Below are positions 1 to 7,139 of a stretch of DNA of 13,036 nucleotides, piece by piece; positions within the stretch are counted from its first letter, which is position 1; each line of letters begins with the position of its first letter. Source of the stretch: Magnetospira sp. (GTDB lineage: Bacteria > Pseudomonadota > Alphaproteobacteria > Rhodospirillales > Magnetospiraceae); assembly GCA_028277325.1 (NCBI GenBank), contig JANQGL010000461.1, forward strand, positions 1-13,036. Direction: 5' to 3'. Made by a program: the position numbers and the translations under genes. The notes under the pieces are model-generated. The model saw only the letters and a program-made list of their open reading frames with translations. It had not been told where the DNA came from and made no database searches.

Positions 1-2153
1 AAGGCGAAGTCGCGCTCCACCGGATGCAGCGGCGACAGGTCCAGGCGCGGCCGCGCCGGGCCGGCCTTGCGTTTCGGCATCGGCACCCGGTCCAGGAACG
101 CCTCGCAGCCGACCATCGGCCCCTTGGCGGCCATCGCCTTGAGGACCCCGGGGTGCAGTTCGCCGAACCGGGCGGGCACCGTCGGGCCGAGGCGCAGGGT
201 GCCGGAGCGGCCCGGGTGGTACCAGGCCGGGGCGTCGGCGGTGACCTGGAGGCCGTCCACCGGGGCGCCGGCCGCCTCCAGCACCGCCAATGCATCCGCC
301 TTGGCGTCGAAGGCGTCGACCGGGCGCGGCGGCGCGGCCCAGTTGCGGTGCCCGGTGCGGCCGCTGCGCAGGGCGGCGGCCACCATGTCCTGGCCCTCCG
401 GGGTGTCGTCGCGGAACTGCGGACCCACCTCGAACAGGTCGGCGTCGCGGATGCCCCGGTCGGCGTTGCGTTGCGCGGCGGCGATCAGGTTGGGCAGGAT
501 CGACGGCCGCATGGCGTCCAGGTCGGCGCTGATCGGGTTGACCAGGCGGAGGGTCTCCGGCACGCCGCCGAACAGCTCGGCCTGCGGCGACGGCAAGAAG
601 GAATAGGTCACCGCCTCGCGCAGGCCGCGCGCCGCCAGCAGCCGCCGCGCCCGCGCGCGGCGCGCCTGGGCGTCGGTCAGGGCCGGGGTCGGCAGGTCGC
701 TCCGGCGCGGCAGGGCGACCGTGGGGATGGCGTCGAACCCGTTGAGGCGCACCACTTCCTCGACCAGGCAGGCCTCGCCGACGATGTCGTGGCGCCACGA
801 CGGGGAGGTCACGGTCCAGGCGTCGGCGGAGTCCCCGGCCACCCCGAACCCGAGCACCGTCAGGATCCGTTTCTGCTCGTCCGCCGGCACCTCGACCCCG
901 CCCAGGGCGGCGACCCGCGACGGGCGGAAGGCGATGGTCCCCGACACCCCCGGCGCCTCCCCGGCGACGACCAGCTCGGAGGCCTCGCCGCCGCACCACT
1001 CCAGGATCAGCCGGGTCGCGATCTCGGTGGCGTCGACCATGATGTCCGGGTCGACCCCGCGCTCGAACCGGTAGCGGGCGTCGGACTGCAGGTTCAGCTT
1101 GCGCCCGGTGACCGCGGTGCGCACCGGATCGAAATAGGCGGTCTCGACGAACACCTCGGTGGTGGTTCCGGTGCAGCCGGACTCCTCGCCGCCCATGATC
1201 CCGGCGATGGCCTCCGCCTTCGCCGCGTCGGCGATCACCGTCATCTCGGAATCCAATCTGTATTCGCGACCGTCCAGGGCGAGCAGGGTCTCGCCGTCGC
1301 GCGCCATGCGCGGCCGGATGTCGCCGGTCACCCTGGCGAGGTCGAACACGTGCATCGGGCGGCCGTATTCGAGGGTCATCAGGTTCGTCACGTCCACCAG
1401 GGCCGAGATCGGCCTGAGGCCGACGGCGGTCAGGCGGTCCTGCACCCACTGCGGGCTGGGGCCGTTGCGCACCCCGCGCAGCATGCGGCCGACGAAATAG
1501 GGGCAGGCGTCCCGGTGCGCGTCGTCGAAGTCCAGATGCACCCGGACCGGGCTCTCGAAGGCCGCCGGCACCGGCTGCACGGGCAGCGGCCTCAGGGTGC
1601 CGAGCCCGGCCGCCGCCAGGTCGCGGGCGATGCCGCGCACGCCGAGGCAGTCGCCCCGGTTCGGGGTGACGGCGATGTCGATCACCGGGTCGTCGAGCCC
1701 CATCACCGCCGCCGCCTCGGCGCCGACCGGCGCGTCGGGGGGCAGGTCGACGATGCCCTCGTGCTCGTCGGACAGCCCCATCTCGCGCTCCGACAGCAGC
1801 ATGCCGCGGGATTCGACGCCGCGAATTTTCGCCGCCTTGAGCGTTGCGTCGAGGCCGGGGATGTGCATGCCCTCGCGCGCGAACACGCCCTTCATGCCGG
1901 TGCGCGCGTTGGGGGCGCCGCAGACCACCTGGAAGGTCTCGCGTCCGGTGTCGACGGTGCACAGGCGCAGCTTGTCGGCGTCGGGATGCGGCGCCGCCTC
2001 GGTGACCCGGGCGACGACGAAGCCCTTCAGCGCCGCGCCCCGGTCCTCCACGCCCTCCAGTTCGAGGCCGATCATGGTCAGGGTGTCGGTGATCTCGGTC
2101 AGACTGGCCTCGGTGTCGAGGTGCTCCTTGAGCCAGGACAGGGTGAATTTCAT
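1..2153 (-). CDS. pheT: Phenylalanyl-tRNA synthetase beta subunit, 3' end cut by window edge
   Basis: Beta subunit of the cytosolic alpha2-beta2 enzyme that charges tRNA-Phe. Conceptual translation of the minus strand from the ATG at 2153 gives MKFTLSWLKEHLD. An EMAP/OB-type tRNA-binding domain follows (about residues 40-150, with HPDADKLRLC and VVCGAPNARTGM). The B3/B4 editing domain then begins at VTPNRGDCLGVRGIARD, and the core further on contains SDARYRFERGVDP. About 717 codons are visible, ending at LSPLHPVERDFAF, the start of the C-terminal FDX-ACB anticodon-binding domain. The family is usually near 800 residues, so roughly 80 residues and the stop lie left of the window. The start codon overlaps the pheS stop by 4 bp (ATGA, 2150-2153), and GGAGG lies just upstream inside pheS, so translation is probably coupled. 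No frameshift was seen. Confidence 0.97.
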   Translation of the reverse strand, partial: MKFTLSWLKEHLDTEASLTEITDTLTMIGLELEGVEDRGAALKGFVVARVTEAAPHPDADKLRLCTVDTGRETFQVVCGAPNARTGMKGVFAREGMHIPGLDATLKAAKIRGVESRGMLLSEREMGLSDEHEGIVDLPPDAPVGAEAAAVMGLDDPVIDIAVTPNRGDCLGVRGIARDLAAAGLGTLRPLPVQPVPAAFESPVRVHLDFDDAHRDACPYFVGRMLRGVRNGPSPQWVQDRLTAVGLRPISALVDVTNLMTLEYGRPMHVFDLARVTGDIRPRMARDGETLLALDGREYRLDSEMTVIADAAKAEAIAGIMGGEESGCTGTTTEVFVETAYFDPVRTAVTGRKLNLQSDARYRFERGVDPDIMVDATEIATRLILEWCGGEASELVVAGEAPGVSGTIAFRPSRVAALGGVEVPADEQKRILTVLGFGVAGDSADAWTVTSPSWRHDIVGEACLVEEVVRLNGFDAIPTVALPRRSDLPTPALTDAQARRARARRLLAARGLREAVTYSFLPSPQAELFGGVPETLRLVNPISADLDAMRPSILPNLIAAAQRNADRGIRDADLFEVGPQFRDDTPEGQDMVAAALRSGRTGHRNWAAPPRPVDAFDAKADALAVLEAAGAPVDGLQVTADAPAWYHPGRSGTLRLGPTVPARFGELHPGVLKAMAAKGPMVGCEAFLDRVPMPKRKAGPARPRLDLSPLHPVERDFA

Positions 2154-3226
2154 CGGCTCAGCCCTCCGACCATGCTGGGCAGGTCGAGCGCCGCGAAGCC
2201 GTAGTGCCTGAGCCAGCGCAGGTCGCTTTCATAGAAGGTGCGCAGGTCCGGGATGCCGTACTTCAGCATGGCGATCCGCTCCAGGCCCATGCCGAAGGCG
2301 AAGCCCTGATACCTGGTCGGATCGATGCCGCAGTTCTCCAGCACCGCCGGGTTGACCATCCCCGAGCCGAGGATTTCCAGCCAGTCGCCGCCGTGGCCGA
2401 TCTTCAGCTCGCCGCCCGCGCGCGAACAGCCGATGTCCACCTCGGCCGACGGTTCGGTGAACGGGAAGTAGGACGGGCGGAATCGCACCGGCAGGTCGTC
2501 GATCCCGAAATAGGCGCGGCAGAAATCGATCAGGCAGCCCTTCAGGTGGCCCATGTGGGTCGTCTCGTCGATCACCAGCCCCTCCACCTGGTGGAACATC
2601 GGCGAGTGGGTGGCGTCGTAGTCGCAGCGGTAGGTGCGCCCGGGGCAGATGACGCGGATCGGCGGCTTGGCGTTCAGCATGGTGCGGATCTGCACCGGCG
2701 AGGTGTGGGTGCGCAGAACGGTCGGCCGGCCGTCGGTCTCGCCCGGCAGGTAGAAGGTGTCCTGCTCCTGGCGCGCCGGGTGCTCGGGCGGGATGTTGAG
2801 CGCCGTGAAGTTGTACCAGTCGCTCTCGATGTCCGGCCCCTCGGCGACCGTGAAGCCCATCTCGCCGAAGATCGCCACCACCTCGTCGATGGTCTGGCTG
2901 ACCGGGTGCAGGGAGCCGCGTTGCTCCTCGCGCGCCGGCAGGGTGACGTCGATCCGCTCCCCGGCCAGGCGGGCCTCCAGCGCGGCGCCCTCCAGCCGTT
3001 TCCTGCGCGCCTCGATCGCCCCGGCGATCTCGGTCTTCAGCACGTTGAAGGCGGCGCCGGCGGTCCGGCGCGCCTCCGGGTCCATCCTGCCCAGGCCCTT
3101 CATCAGCTCGGACACGGCGCCCTTCTTGCCCAGGGCGCCGACCCGGACGTCCTCCAGGGCCTTGAGGTCGGCGGCCGCGTCCACCTGCGCCAGCAGGTCC
3201 GTTCTCAGCTTGTCCAGATCGTCCAT
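2150..3226 (-). CDS. pheS: Phenylalanyl-tRNA synthetase alpha subunit
   Basis: Catalytic subunit, 358 residues, a normal bacterial length. The N-terminal helical coiled-coil arm (about residues 1-85, with VRVGALGKKGAVSELMKGLG) is followed by the class II synthetase core. Motifs visible include LRTHTSPVQIRTM, the motif 2 region RTYRCDYDATHSPMFHQVEG, the Phe-pocket stretch RPSYFPFTEPSAEVDI, and motif 3 GFAFGMGLERIAMLKYGIPD. The ATG at 3226 (MDDLDKLRTD) is chosen because it matches the family N-terminus. The frame stays open upstream to an ATG at 3316, but that extension reads through an intergenic hairpin and resembles nothing known. The Shine-Dalgarno is weak (GAAGAG). It lies 119 bp downstream of rplT and overlaps pheT by 4 bp. 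No Phe-rich leader peptide is visible, so E. coli-type translational attenuation is not supported. Confidence 0.97.
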   Translation of the reverse strand: MDDLDKLRTDLLAQVDAAADLKALEDVRVGALGKKGAVSELMKGLGRMDPEARRTAGAAFNVLKTEIAGAIEARRKRLEGAALEARLAGERIDVTLPAREEQRGSLHPVSQTIDEVVAIFGEMGFTVAEGPDIESDWYNFTALNIPPEHPARQEQDTFYLPGETDGRPTVLRTHTSPVQIRTMLNAKPPIRVICPGRTYRCDYDATHSPMFHQVEGLVIDETTHMGHLKGCLIDFCRAYFGIDDLPVRFRPSYFPFTEPSAEVDIGCSRAGGELKIGHGGDWLEILGSGMVNPAVLENCGIDPTRYQGFAFGMGLERIAMLKYGIPDLRTFYESDLRWLRHYGFAALDLPSMVGGLSR

Positions 3227-3277
3227 CGTTTCGCTCTTCAACCCCGTGCGGGGACGGTTCGGTGGCTCAAACGCGCG

Positions 3278-3307
3278 CGAGGGGCTGGCCCGCTGGCCAG
3301 CCCCTCG
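3278..3307 (-). terminator. Strong hairpin between rplT and pheS (possible attenuator or terminator)
   Basis: The 12-base arms GAGGGGCTGGCC (3279-3290) and GGCCAGCCCCTC (3295-3306) are perfect complements around a 4-base loop, and one further C-G pair at 3278/3307 makes a 13-bp stem. On the transcribed minus strand the stem is followed by CGCGCGTTTGAG, only a three-T run, so it is not a textbook intrinsic terminator. It may give partial termination, stabilise the 3' end of the ribosomal protein message, or mark a processing point. A smaller CCCC-GTGC-GGGG hairpin follows at 3242-3253, closer to pheS. Confidence 0.45.
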
Positions 3308-3345
3308 ACACGTCATACTCGGATTGGCGGAAAGACGAAAGGTCT

Positions 3346-3711
3346 TTACGCCGCGGTTTCGCGGGCGGCCTGGGCTTGGGAGACCAGGCTTCCGAACGAC
3401 TCCGGCTCGCGCACCGCGAGATCGGCCAGGACCTTGCGGTCGAGCTCGATGCCGGCCTTCTTCAGGCCGTCCATGAACTGGGAATAGGTCAGGCCGTGCA
3501 GGCGCGCGCCGGCGTTGATGCGCTGGATCCACAGGGCGCGGAAGGTCCGCTTCCTGGTCCGGCGGTCGCGGTAGGCGTACTGAAGGCCTTTCTCGACCTT
3601 CTCCAGCGCCACCCGGTAGTTGGTGGAGTTGCGGCCGCGATAGCCCTTGGCCAGCTTGAGGATCTTCTTGTGACGGGCGTGGCTGGTCTTGCCCCGGGTC
3701 GTACGTGCCAT
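3346..3711 (-). CDS. rplT: 50S ribosomal protein L20
   Basis: L20 binds 23S rRNA early in 50S assembly. The 121-residue product begins MARTTRGKTSHARHKKILK and continues with AKGYRGRNSTNYRVA, a very basic N-terminal extension typical of L20. The globular domain contains RTFRALWIQRINAGARLHGLTYSQFM, followed by a conserved helix AGIELDRKVLADLAVREPESF. Length and sequence are normal. The ATG at 3711 has a good Shine-Dalgarno (GGAGG, about 9 bases upstream). It follows rpmI by 16 bp, the usual L35–L20 pairing, and both are transcribed from the promoter at 4011-4039. Confidence 0.98.
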   Translation of the reverse strand: MARTTRGKTSHARHKKILKLAKGYRGRNSTNYRVALEKVEKGLQYAYRDRRTRKRTFRALWIQRINAGARLHGLTYSQFMDGLKKAGIELDRKVLADLAVREPESFGSLVSQAQAARETAA

Positions 3712-3727
3712 GGGTCGGGTCCTCCGG

Positions 3728-3928
3728 TCAGCGGTCGTAGGGCATGTAGCTCTTGACGATCCGCGCGTCCATGTCGCTCAGGATCACGGTGCCGCGGGCC
3801 TTGCGCTTCATGCTCATCGGTCGTTTGGAGGTGTTGTGCTGCTTGTAGCCCACATTGGCCCGCACCTTGCCGGTGCCGGTCATGCGGAAGCGCTTCTTGG
3901 CGCTCGACTTGGTCTTCATCTTGGGCAT
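3728..3928 (-). CDS. rpmI: 50S ribosomal protein L35
   Basis: Small basic large-subunit protein, 66 residues (MPKMKTKSSAKKRFRMTGTG...VKSYMPYDR), the normal length. The frame is open far upstream, but the ATG at 3928 gives the invariant MPKMKTKSSAKKRF start and is preceded by AAAGGA at a proper distance. It is the first gene of the rpmI–rplT–pheS–pheT block. infC, often next to rpmI in other bacteria, is absent; the next gene is the divergent comF. Confidence 0.97.
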   Translation of the reverse strand: MPKMKTKSSAKKRFRMTGTGKVRANVGYKQHNTSKRPMSMKRKARGTVILSDMDARIVKSYMPYDR

Positions 3929-4010
3929 TTCGGCGTCCTTTCGACGTTGCGTTTTTCGGGATTCTCGGCGGCTGGGCATGCCCCTGCCGGACCGCCGGTT
4001 GGGAGGCGGC

Positions 4011-4039
4011 GTTATACCGGGTTGCCCCGGCCTTGACAA
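4011..4039 (-). promoter_or_regulatory. Sigma-70-type promoter for rpmI–rplT–pheST
   Basis: Read on the minus strand, TTGTCA (4034-4039) and TATAAC (4011-4016) are separated by exactly 17 bases. Each matches the sigma-70 consensus at five of six positions. Transcription would start near 4004, leaving an untranslated leader of about 75 bases before the rpmI ATG. The AT-rich hexamer stands out in this GC-rich context. It lies in the divergent gap between rpmI and comF. Confidence 0.7.
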
Positions 4040-4064
4040 GCCCCGCGACCCGGCATGGTTGACA
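4033..4064 (+). promoter_or_regulatory. Two TTGACA boxes upstream of comF (possible -35 elements)
   Basis: The plus strand carries two perfect TTGACA hexamers, at 4033-4038 and 4059-4064, 26 bp apart. The first overlaps the -35 box of the rpmI promoter on the other strand because CTTGACAAG is nearly palindromic. At 16-18 bp downstream of either box I see no good -10 (candidates such as TGGTTG or CTCCAA are poor), so an active comF promoter here is only a suggestion. Confidence 0.3.
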
Positions 4065-4094
4065 GGTCGCGCGGCGACACCCTCCAATGCCCCG

Positions 4095-4859
4095 ATGATC
4101 GAATCTCGGCCGATTCCCGCGCCGTCGGCCGGCCGGCCGCCGGTCGGCCGCCTGGTCGACCTGCTTCTGCCGCCGCGCTGCCTGGCCTGCGGCGTGGTGG
4201 TCGACGCCGCGCAGGCCCTGTGCGCGACCTGCTGGTCGCGGCTGCGGGTCCTCGGCGAGCCGCTGTGCGACCGGTGCGGGCAGCCGTTCGAGGTCGACCT
4301 GGGCGGCGGCATGGTCTGCGGCGGCTGCCTGAAGCGGTCGCCGTCCTGGGACCGGGCGCGCGCCGCCCTGGCCTATGACGACGCCAGCCGATCCTTGATC
4401 CTCGGCTTCAAGCACGGCGACCGCACCGAATCGACCGCCGCCTTCGCCGCCTGGATGGCGCGCGCGGCGCCGGAGTTGCTGGCCGACTGCGAGGTCGTCG
4501 TCCCGGTGCCGCTGCACTGGACGCGGCTGTGGGCGCGGCGCTACAACCAGGCCGCCCTGCTGGCCCTCGACCTGGCCCGCCTGGCCGATCGCCGCTACGC
4601 GCCGACGGTCCTGCGGCGGGTCCGGCGAACCCGCCCGATGGGGCGCCTGGGCGCGGCCGACCGGCGGCGCGCCCTGCGCGGCGCGATCGCGACCGGTCGC
4701 GGCGCCGTCCGGACGGTGGCCGGGCGGCGGGTGCTTCTGGTCGACGACGTGCTGACCAGCGGCGCCACCGCCGGCGCCTGCGTGGCCGCGTTGCGCAAGG
4801 CCGGGGCGACGGCGGTCGACGTGCTGACCCTGGCCCGGGTGGTGCATCCGGTCCGGTGA
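4095..4859 (+). CDS. comF: ComF family phosphoribosyltransferase-like protein
   Basis: A 254-residue ComF-type protein. The N-terminal part carries CxxC pairs typical of the ComF zinc-ribbon region (RCLACG, LCATCW, LCDRCG, VCGGC). The C-terminal part has a type I phosphoribosyltransferase fold with the PRPP-binding loop VLLVDDVLTSGATA. VPVPLHWTRLWARRYNQA is also characteristic. In naturally competent bacteria ComF is needed for DNA uptake or post-uptake processing; in many alphaproteobacteria it is present without known competence, so the role here is unproven. The ATG at 4095 (MIESRPIP) gives a family-like N-terminus. No clear Shine-Dalgarno precedes it, and an in-frame TTG at 4059 is an alternative. 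The gene is divergent from rpmI. Confidence 0.9.
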   Translation: MIESRPIPAPSAGRPPVGRLVDLLLPPRCLACGVVVDAAQALCATCWSRLRVLGEPLCDRCGQPFEVDLGGGMVCGGCLKRSPSWDRARAALAYDDASRSLILGFKHGDRTESTAAFAAWMARAAPELLADCEVVVPVPLHWTRLWARRYNQAALLALDLARLADRRYAPTVLRRVRRTRPMGRLGAADRRRALRGAIATGRGAVRTVAGRRVLLVDDVLTSGATAGACVAALRKAGATAVDVLTLARVVHPVR

Positions 4860-5020
4860 GACGGCCGGCGCGCGGGCATGGCCGGCGCCGCAGGAAGCCC
4901 GGGTGGCCCTTCCAAGCGGGCGGCGACGGCTCCGCGGCGCGCCTAAGCCCTGGCCTCGCGCCCGCCGGACCGGTAATCTGCCGGCATGGGTTTCGAACCG
5001 ACAAGGGAGGACGGCGGCGC
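4860..5020. other. Intergenic gap between comF and grxC
   Basis: 161 bp of very GC-rich sequence with no credible gene. It contains scattered GCCGGC repeats and small GC inverted repeats without a T tract, so no terminator can be called. A TAATCT near 4974 has no matching -35. AAGGGAGG at about 5003-5010 is the likely ribosome binding site for grxC. Confidence 0.5.
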
Positions 5021-5287
5021 ATGCCCGAGATCGAGATCTACACCACGCCCACCTGCCCGTTCTGCCAGCGCGCCAAGAGCCTGCTGGCCCGCAAGGGGGT
5101 GGACTTCAAGGAAATCGACGTGGCCGGGCGGCCGGAACTGCGCGAGCAGATGACGCAACGGGCCGGTGGCCGCCACACGGTGCCGCAGGTCTTCATCGAC
5201 GGCGAGCCGATGGGCGGCTGCGACGACCTCCACGAGCTGGAGTTCGACGGCGAACTGGACCGGCTGCTGGGCCACGCCGGGGCATGA
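5021..5287 (+). CDS. grxC: Glutaredoxin 3 (dithiol, CPFC type)
   Basis: An 88-residue class I glutaredoxin that reduces disulfides and mixed glutathione disulfides in the cytoplasm. The sequence MPEIEIYTTPTCPFCQRAK places the active site at Cys12-Pro-Phe-Cys15. The conserved cis-proline stretch HTVPQVFIDG (about residues 52-61) and the glutathione-contact loop GGCDDL (65-70) are both present. Length matches bacterial GrxC. The ATG at 5021 is chosen for the family N-terminus and has AAGGGAGG about 10 bases upstream. It overlaps the next gene by 4 bp (ATGA), so grxC and the nitrilase are very likely cotranscribed and coupled, the common alphaproteobacterial arrangement. Confidence 0.96.
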   Translation: MPEIEIYTTPTCPFCQRAKSLLARKGVDFKEIDVAGRPELREQMTQRAGGRHTVPQVFIDGEPMGGCDDLHELEFDGELDRLLGHAGA

Positions 5288-6102
5288 CGGCGGTCCTCGA
5301 CGTCGCCTGCGTGCAGCTCAACAACCGGCGCGACACGGCGGACAACATCGCCGATGCGGTGGCGGCGATCCACCGGGCCGCCGAAACGGCGGACCTGGTC
5401 GCCCTGCCGGAGAACGCCGATCGAATCGAGCCGGACCTGGACCGCCTGCGCGCCGGGGCCGAGGACGAGGCGGAACACTCGGCGCTCGCCGCCTACCGCG
5501 CGGCGGCGGCCGAGACCGGGAAATGGCTGCTGATCGGCTCGCTCGGTGTCCGGCGGCCGGACGACGGCGCCTATGTGAACCGGGGCTACCTCATCGGTCC
5601 GGACCGCACCCTGCGCGCCACCTACGACAAGATCCACATGTTCGACGTCGACCTGGCGAGCGGCGAATCCTACCGCGAGTCCGATCGCTGCACGCCGGGC
5701 GACCGGGCGGTGGTCGCCGCGACGCCCTGGGGCGGCCTCGGCATGTCCATCTGCTACGACCTCCGGTTTCCGCATCTCTACCGGACCCTGGCCCGGCGCG
5801 GCGCCAGTCTGCTCGCGGTGCCGGCGGCGTTCACCAAGCGCACCGGGGAGGCCCACTGGCATGTGCTGCTGCGGGCGCGGGCCATCGAGACCGGCTGTTT
5901 CGTGATCGCGCCGGCCCAGTGCGGCACCCACGCCGAGGGACGCAGGACGTTCGGCCATTCGCTGATCGTCGACCCCTGGGGCACCGTCCTGGCCGACGGC
6001 GGCGAGGCGCCGGGGATCGTCACCGCGCGGCTGGACCTGGAGCGGGTGACGGCGGCGCGGCGGATGATCCCGTCGCTCGGTCACGACCGGCCGATCTCCT
6101 GA
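5284..6102 (+). CDS. Nitrilase-superfamily amidase (Nit1/Nit2-like)
   Basis: Carbon-nitrogen hydrolase of 272 residues. The Glu-Lys-Cys catalytic triad is visible: Glu43 in LPEN, Lys116 in YDKIHMFDVDL and Cys157 in SICYDLRFP. Downstream, VPAAFTKRTGEAHWHVLLRARAIE and HSLIVDPWGTV are typical of the Nit branch. Relatives act as deaminated-glutathione amidase or omega-amidase (2-oxoglutaramate). The overlap with grxC favours a glutathione-repair role, but the substrate cannot be fixed from sequence alone. The ATG at 5284 overlaps the grxC stop. The next gene starts 7 bp after its stop. Intact and of normal length. Confidence 0.93.
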   Translation: MTAVLDVACVQLNNRRDTADNIADAVAAIHRAAETADLVALPENADRIEPDLDRLRAGAEDEAEHSALAAYRAAAAETGKWLLIGSLGVRRPDDGAYVNRGYLIGPDRTLRATYDKIHMFDVDLASGESYRESDRCTPGDRAVVAATPWGGLGMSICYDLRFPHLYRTLARRGASLLAVPAAFTKRTGEAHWHVLLRARAIETGCFVIAPAQCGTHAEGRRTFGHSLIVDPWGTVLADGGEAPGIVTARLDLERVTAARRMIPSLGHDRPIS

Positions 6103-6109
6103 GGCGGCG

Positions 6110-7021
6110 GTGGGCGCCGGCGCCGCCTTCACCTGGCTGGCCGGCCGGCAGGGCGACGGTCCGCCGGTCCCGCGCCGGCTGTTCATCTACCACCTTCCCA
6201 AGACGGGCACCTCCACCGTCTTCAACGCGCTCCGGGCGGCGCTGCATCTGGCGTTCGCGGACCTGAAGACACGGCAGCCGGGGTTCGCGCCGCCGCTGGT
6301 CGCGCGGCTCGACGACGACCGCGACCCGGCCGGCCTCGACGCCGCGCTGCTGGCCAGCCACCGGCCGTTCGGACTCCACGCCCGGCTGGCCCATCCGGCG
6401 GTGCTGCTCACCGTGCTGCGCGATCCGGTGGCCCGGATCCAGTCGTCCTACACCTATGACTCCATGCGGCGGGCGCGGCCGGTCACCGAGGCCGCCTACC
6501 GCGACCATCTCCGGCGCCCGGAGAACGTCAACGCGATGACCCGCCAACTGGCCGGGCTGCCCCCCGGGGCGCCGGTCGGCCCGGCCGACCTGGACCGGGC
6601 GCTCGGCCACCTGCGGAACCATGTCACCCTGTACGGCACCAGCCGCCACATCCCGGCGCTGTGCGAAGCCTATCTGCGGTGGTGCCGCCTGCCCAACGTG
6701 GTGGTCGACCGGATCAACCGCACGGAGCCCGCCTACCGGCTGCCCGGCACCCCCTTCGCCGAGGAGGTGGCGGCGCTCAACGTCTACGACCGGGCGCTGC
6801 ACCTGTTCGCCCGCGACCGGCCGCGCCTGGCGGTCGGCGACTCGGCGTCGCCCGGGGCGCCGCATCCGTGGACGGCGCTGGTCGTGCAGGGCGCCAACGA
6901 CGCCGCGGTGCGCGGCACCTATCGCGCGCTGCCCACCGACCGCATTCCCGAGCCGCAACGGCGGCGCGAATTCGACCCGGCGTGGGTCGAAAGGTTGTTC
7001 CCGGCGGCGGACGGCGTATGA
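6110..7021 (+). CDS. Sulfotransferase family 2-like protein
   Basis: A 303-residue protein resembling PAPS-dependent sulfotransferases. The N-terminal LFIYHLPKTGTSTVFNALR (about 24-42) matches the 5'-phosphosulfate-binding loop, with Lys31 in PKTGTS and His28 just before it. SHRPFGLH (83-90) matches the SHxPxG region. VLRDPVARIQSSYTYDSMRR (102-121) matches the 3'-phosphate-binding motif with Arg104 and Ser112. NAMTRQLAG (141-149) is also common in bacterial family 2 members. No signal peptide or clear membrane segment is seen. The acceptor is unknown; surface polysaccharide is typical for relatives. The start is a GTG 7 bp after the nitrilase stop, with GAGG upstream; there is no earlier or nearby ATG. 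It separates the nitrilase from DUF1178, which usually lie closer together. Confidence 0.78.
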   Translation: MGAGAAFTWLAGRQGDGPPVPRRLFIYHLPKTGTSTVFNALRAALHLAFADLKTRQPGFAPPLVARLDDDRDPAGLDAALLASHRPFGLHARLAHPAVLLTVLRDPVARIQSSYTYDSMRRARPVTEAAYRDHLRRPENVNAMTRQLAGLPPGAPVGPADLDRALGHLRNHVTLYGTSRHIPALCEAYLRWCRLPNVVVDRINRTEPAYRLPGTPFAEEVAALNVYDRALHLFARDRPRLAVGDSASPGAPHPWTALVVQGANDAAVRGTYRALPTDRIPEPQRRREFDPAWVERLFPAADGV

Positions 7022-7022
7022 T
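6995..7022 (+). promoter_or_regulatory. Weak candidate promoter before the DUF1178 gene
   Basis: TATGAT (7017-7022) matches the -10 consensus at five of six positions and overlaps the sulfotransferase stop codon. The hexamer 16 bp upstream, TTGTTC (6995-7000), matches the -35 only in TTG. If used, it would give a leader of about 110 bases in front of DUF1178. Confidence 0.25.
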
Positions 7023-7068
7023 GGCCCTAAGGGAATGTTAACCGCCGACCGGCTAGGGCTTGCAGACA

Positions 7069-7114
7069 ACCACCTTGGGAGCCCCGGGGCGCGACGCGGC
7101 CGCCCGGGGGTGGT
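7069..7114 (+). other. Imperfect inverted repeat upstream of DUF1178
   Basis: Outer arms ACCACC (7069-7074) and GGTGGT (7109-7114) enclose a second pair of CCCGGG-type arms, with a roughly 7-base bulge on the left side. Right of it lies GTCCTTTCG, too poor in T for a confident terminator. It could be a terminator for the upstream genes or a leader structure for DUF1178; in such GC-rich DNA it could also be chance. Confidence 0.25.
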
Positions 7115-7139
7115 GTCCTTTCGCTCAGCGGAGCCGACG

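Noticed and set aside
24..2204. Very long open frame (726 codons) on the plus strand opposite pheT
   Set aside because: It is antisense to a clear pheT, its translation is rich in Arg, Gly, His and Ala with no domain, and such frames arise from high GC third-position bias on the opposite strand.
3227..3345. Phe-rich leader peptide for pheST attenuation
   Set aside because: Translation of the gap gives an in-frame upstream extension with a single Phe and no run of Phe codons near the hairpin.
2204..3487. 427-codon plus-strand frame opposite pheS and rplT
   Set aside because: It is antisense to pheS and the end of rplT, with low-complexity composition and no recognisable motif.
3489..4847. 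452-codon minus-strand frame opposite comF and crossing rpmI and rplT
   Set aside because: It runs out of frame through rpmI and rplT and antisense to comF; the real proteins in the other frames match known families.
4952..4980. Possible promoter before grxC (TAATCT)
   Set aside because: The -10 match is poor and no TTGACA-like hexamer lies at the proper spacing.
4989..4999. GGTTTCGAACC resembling a tRNA T-arm
   Set aside because: No acceptor, D-arm or anticodon stem can be formed around it, so it is not a tRNA gene.
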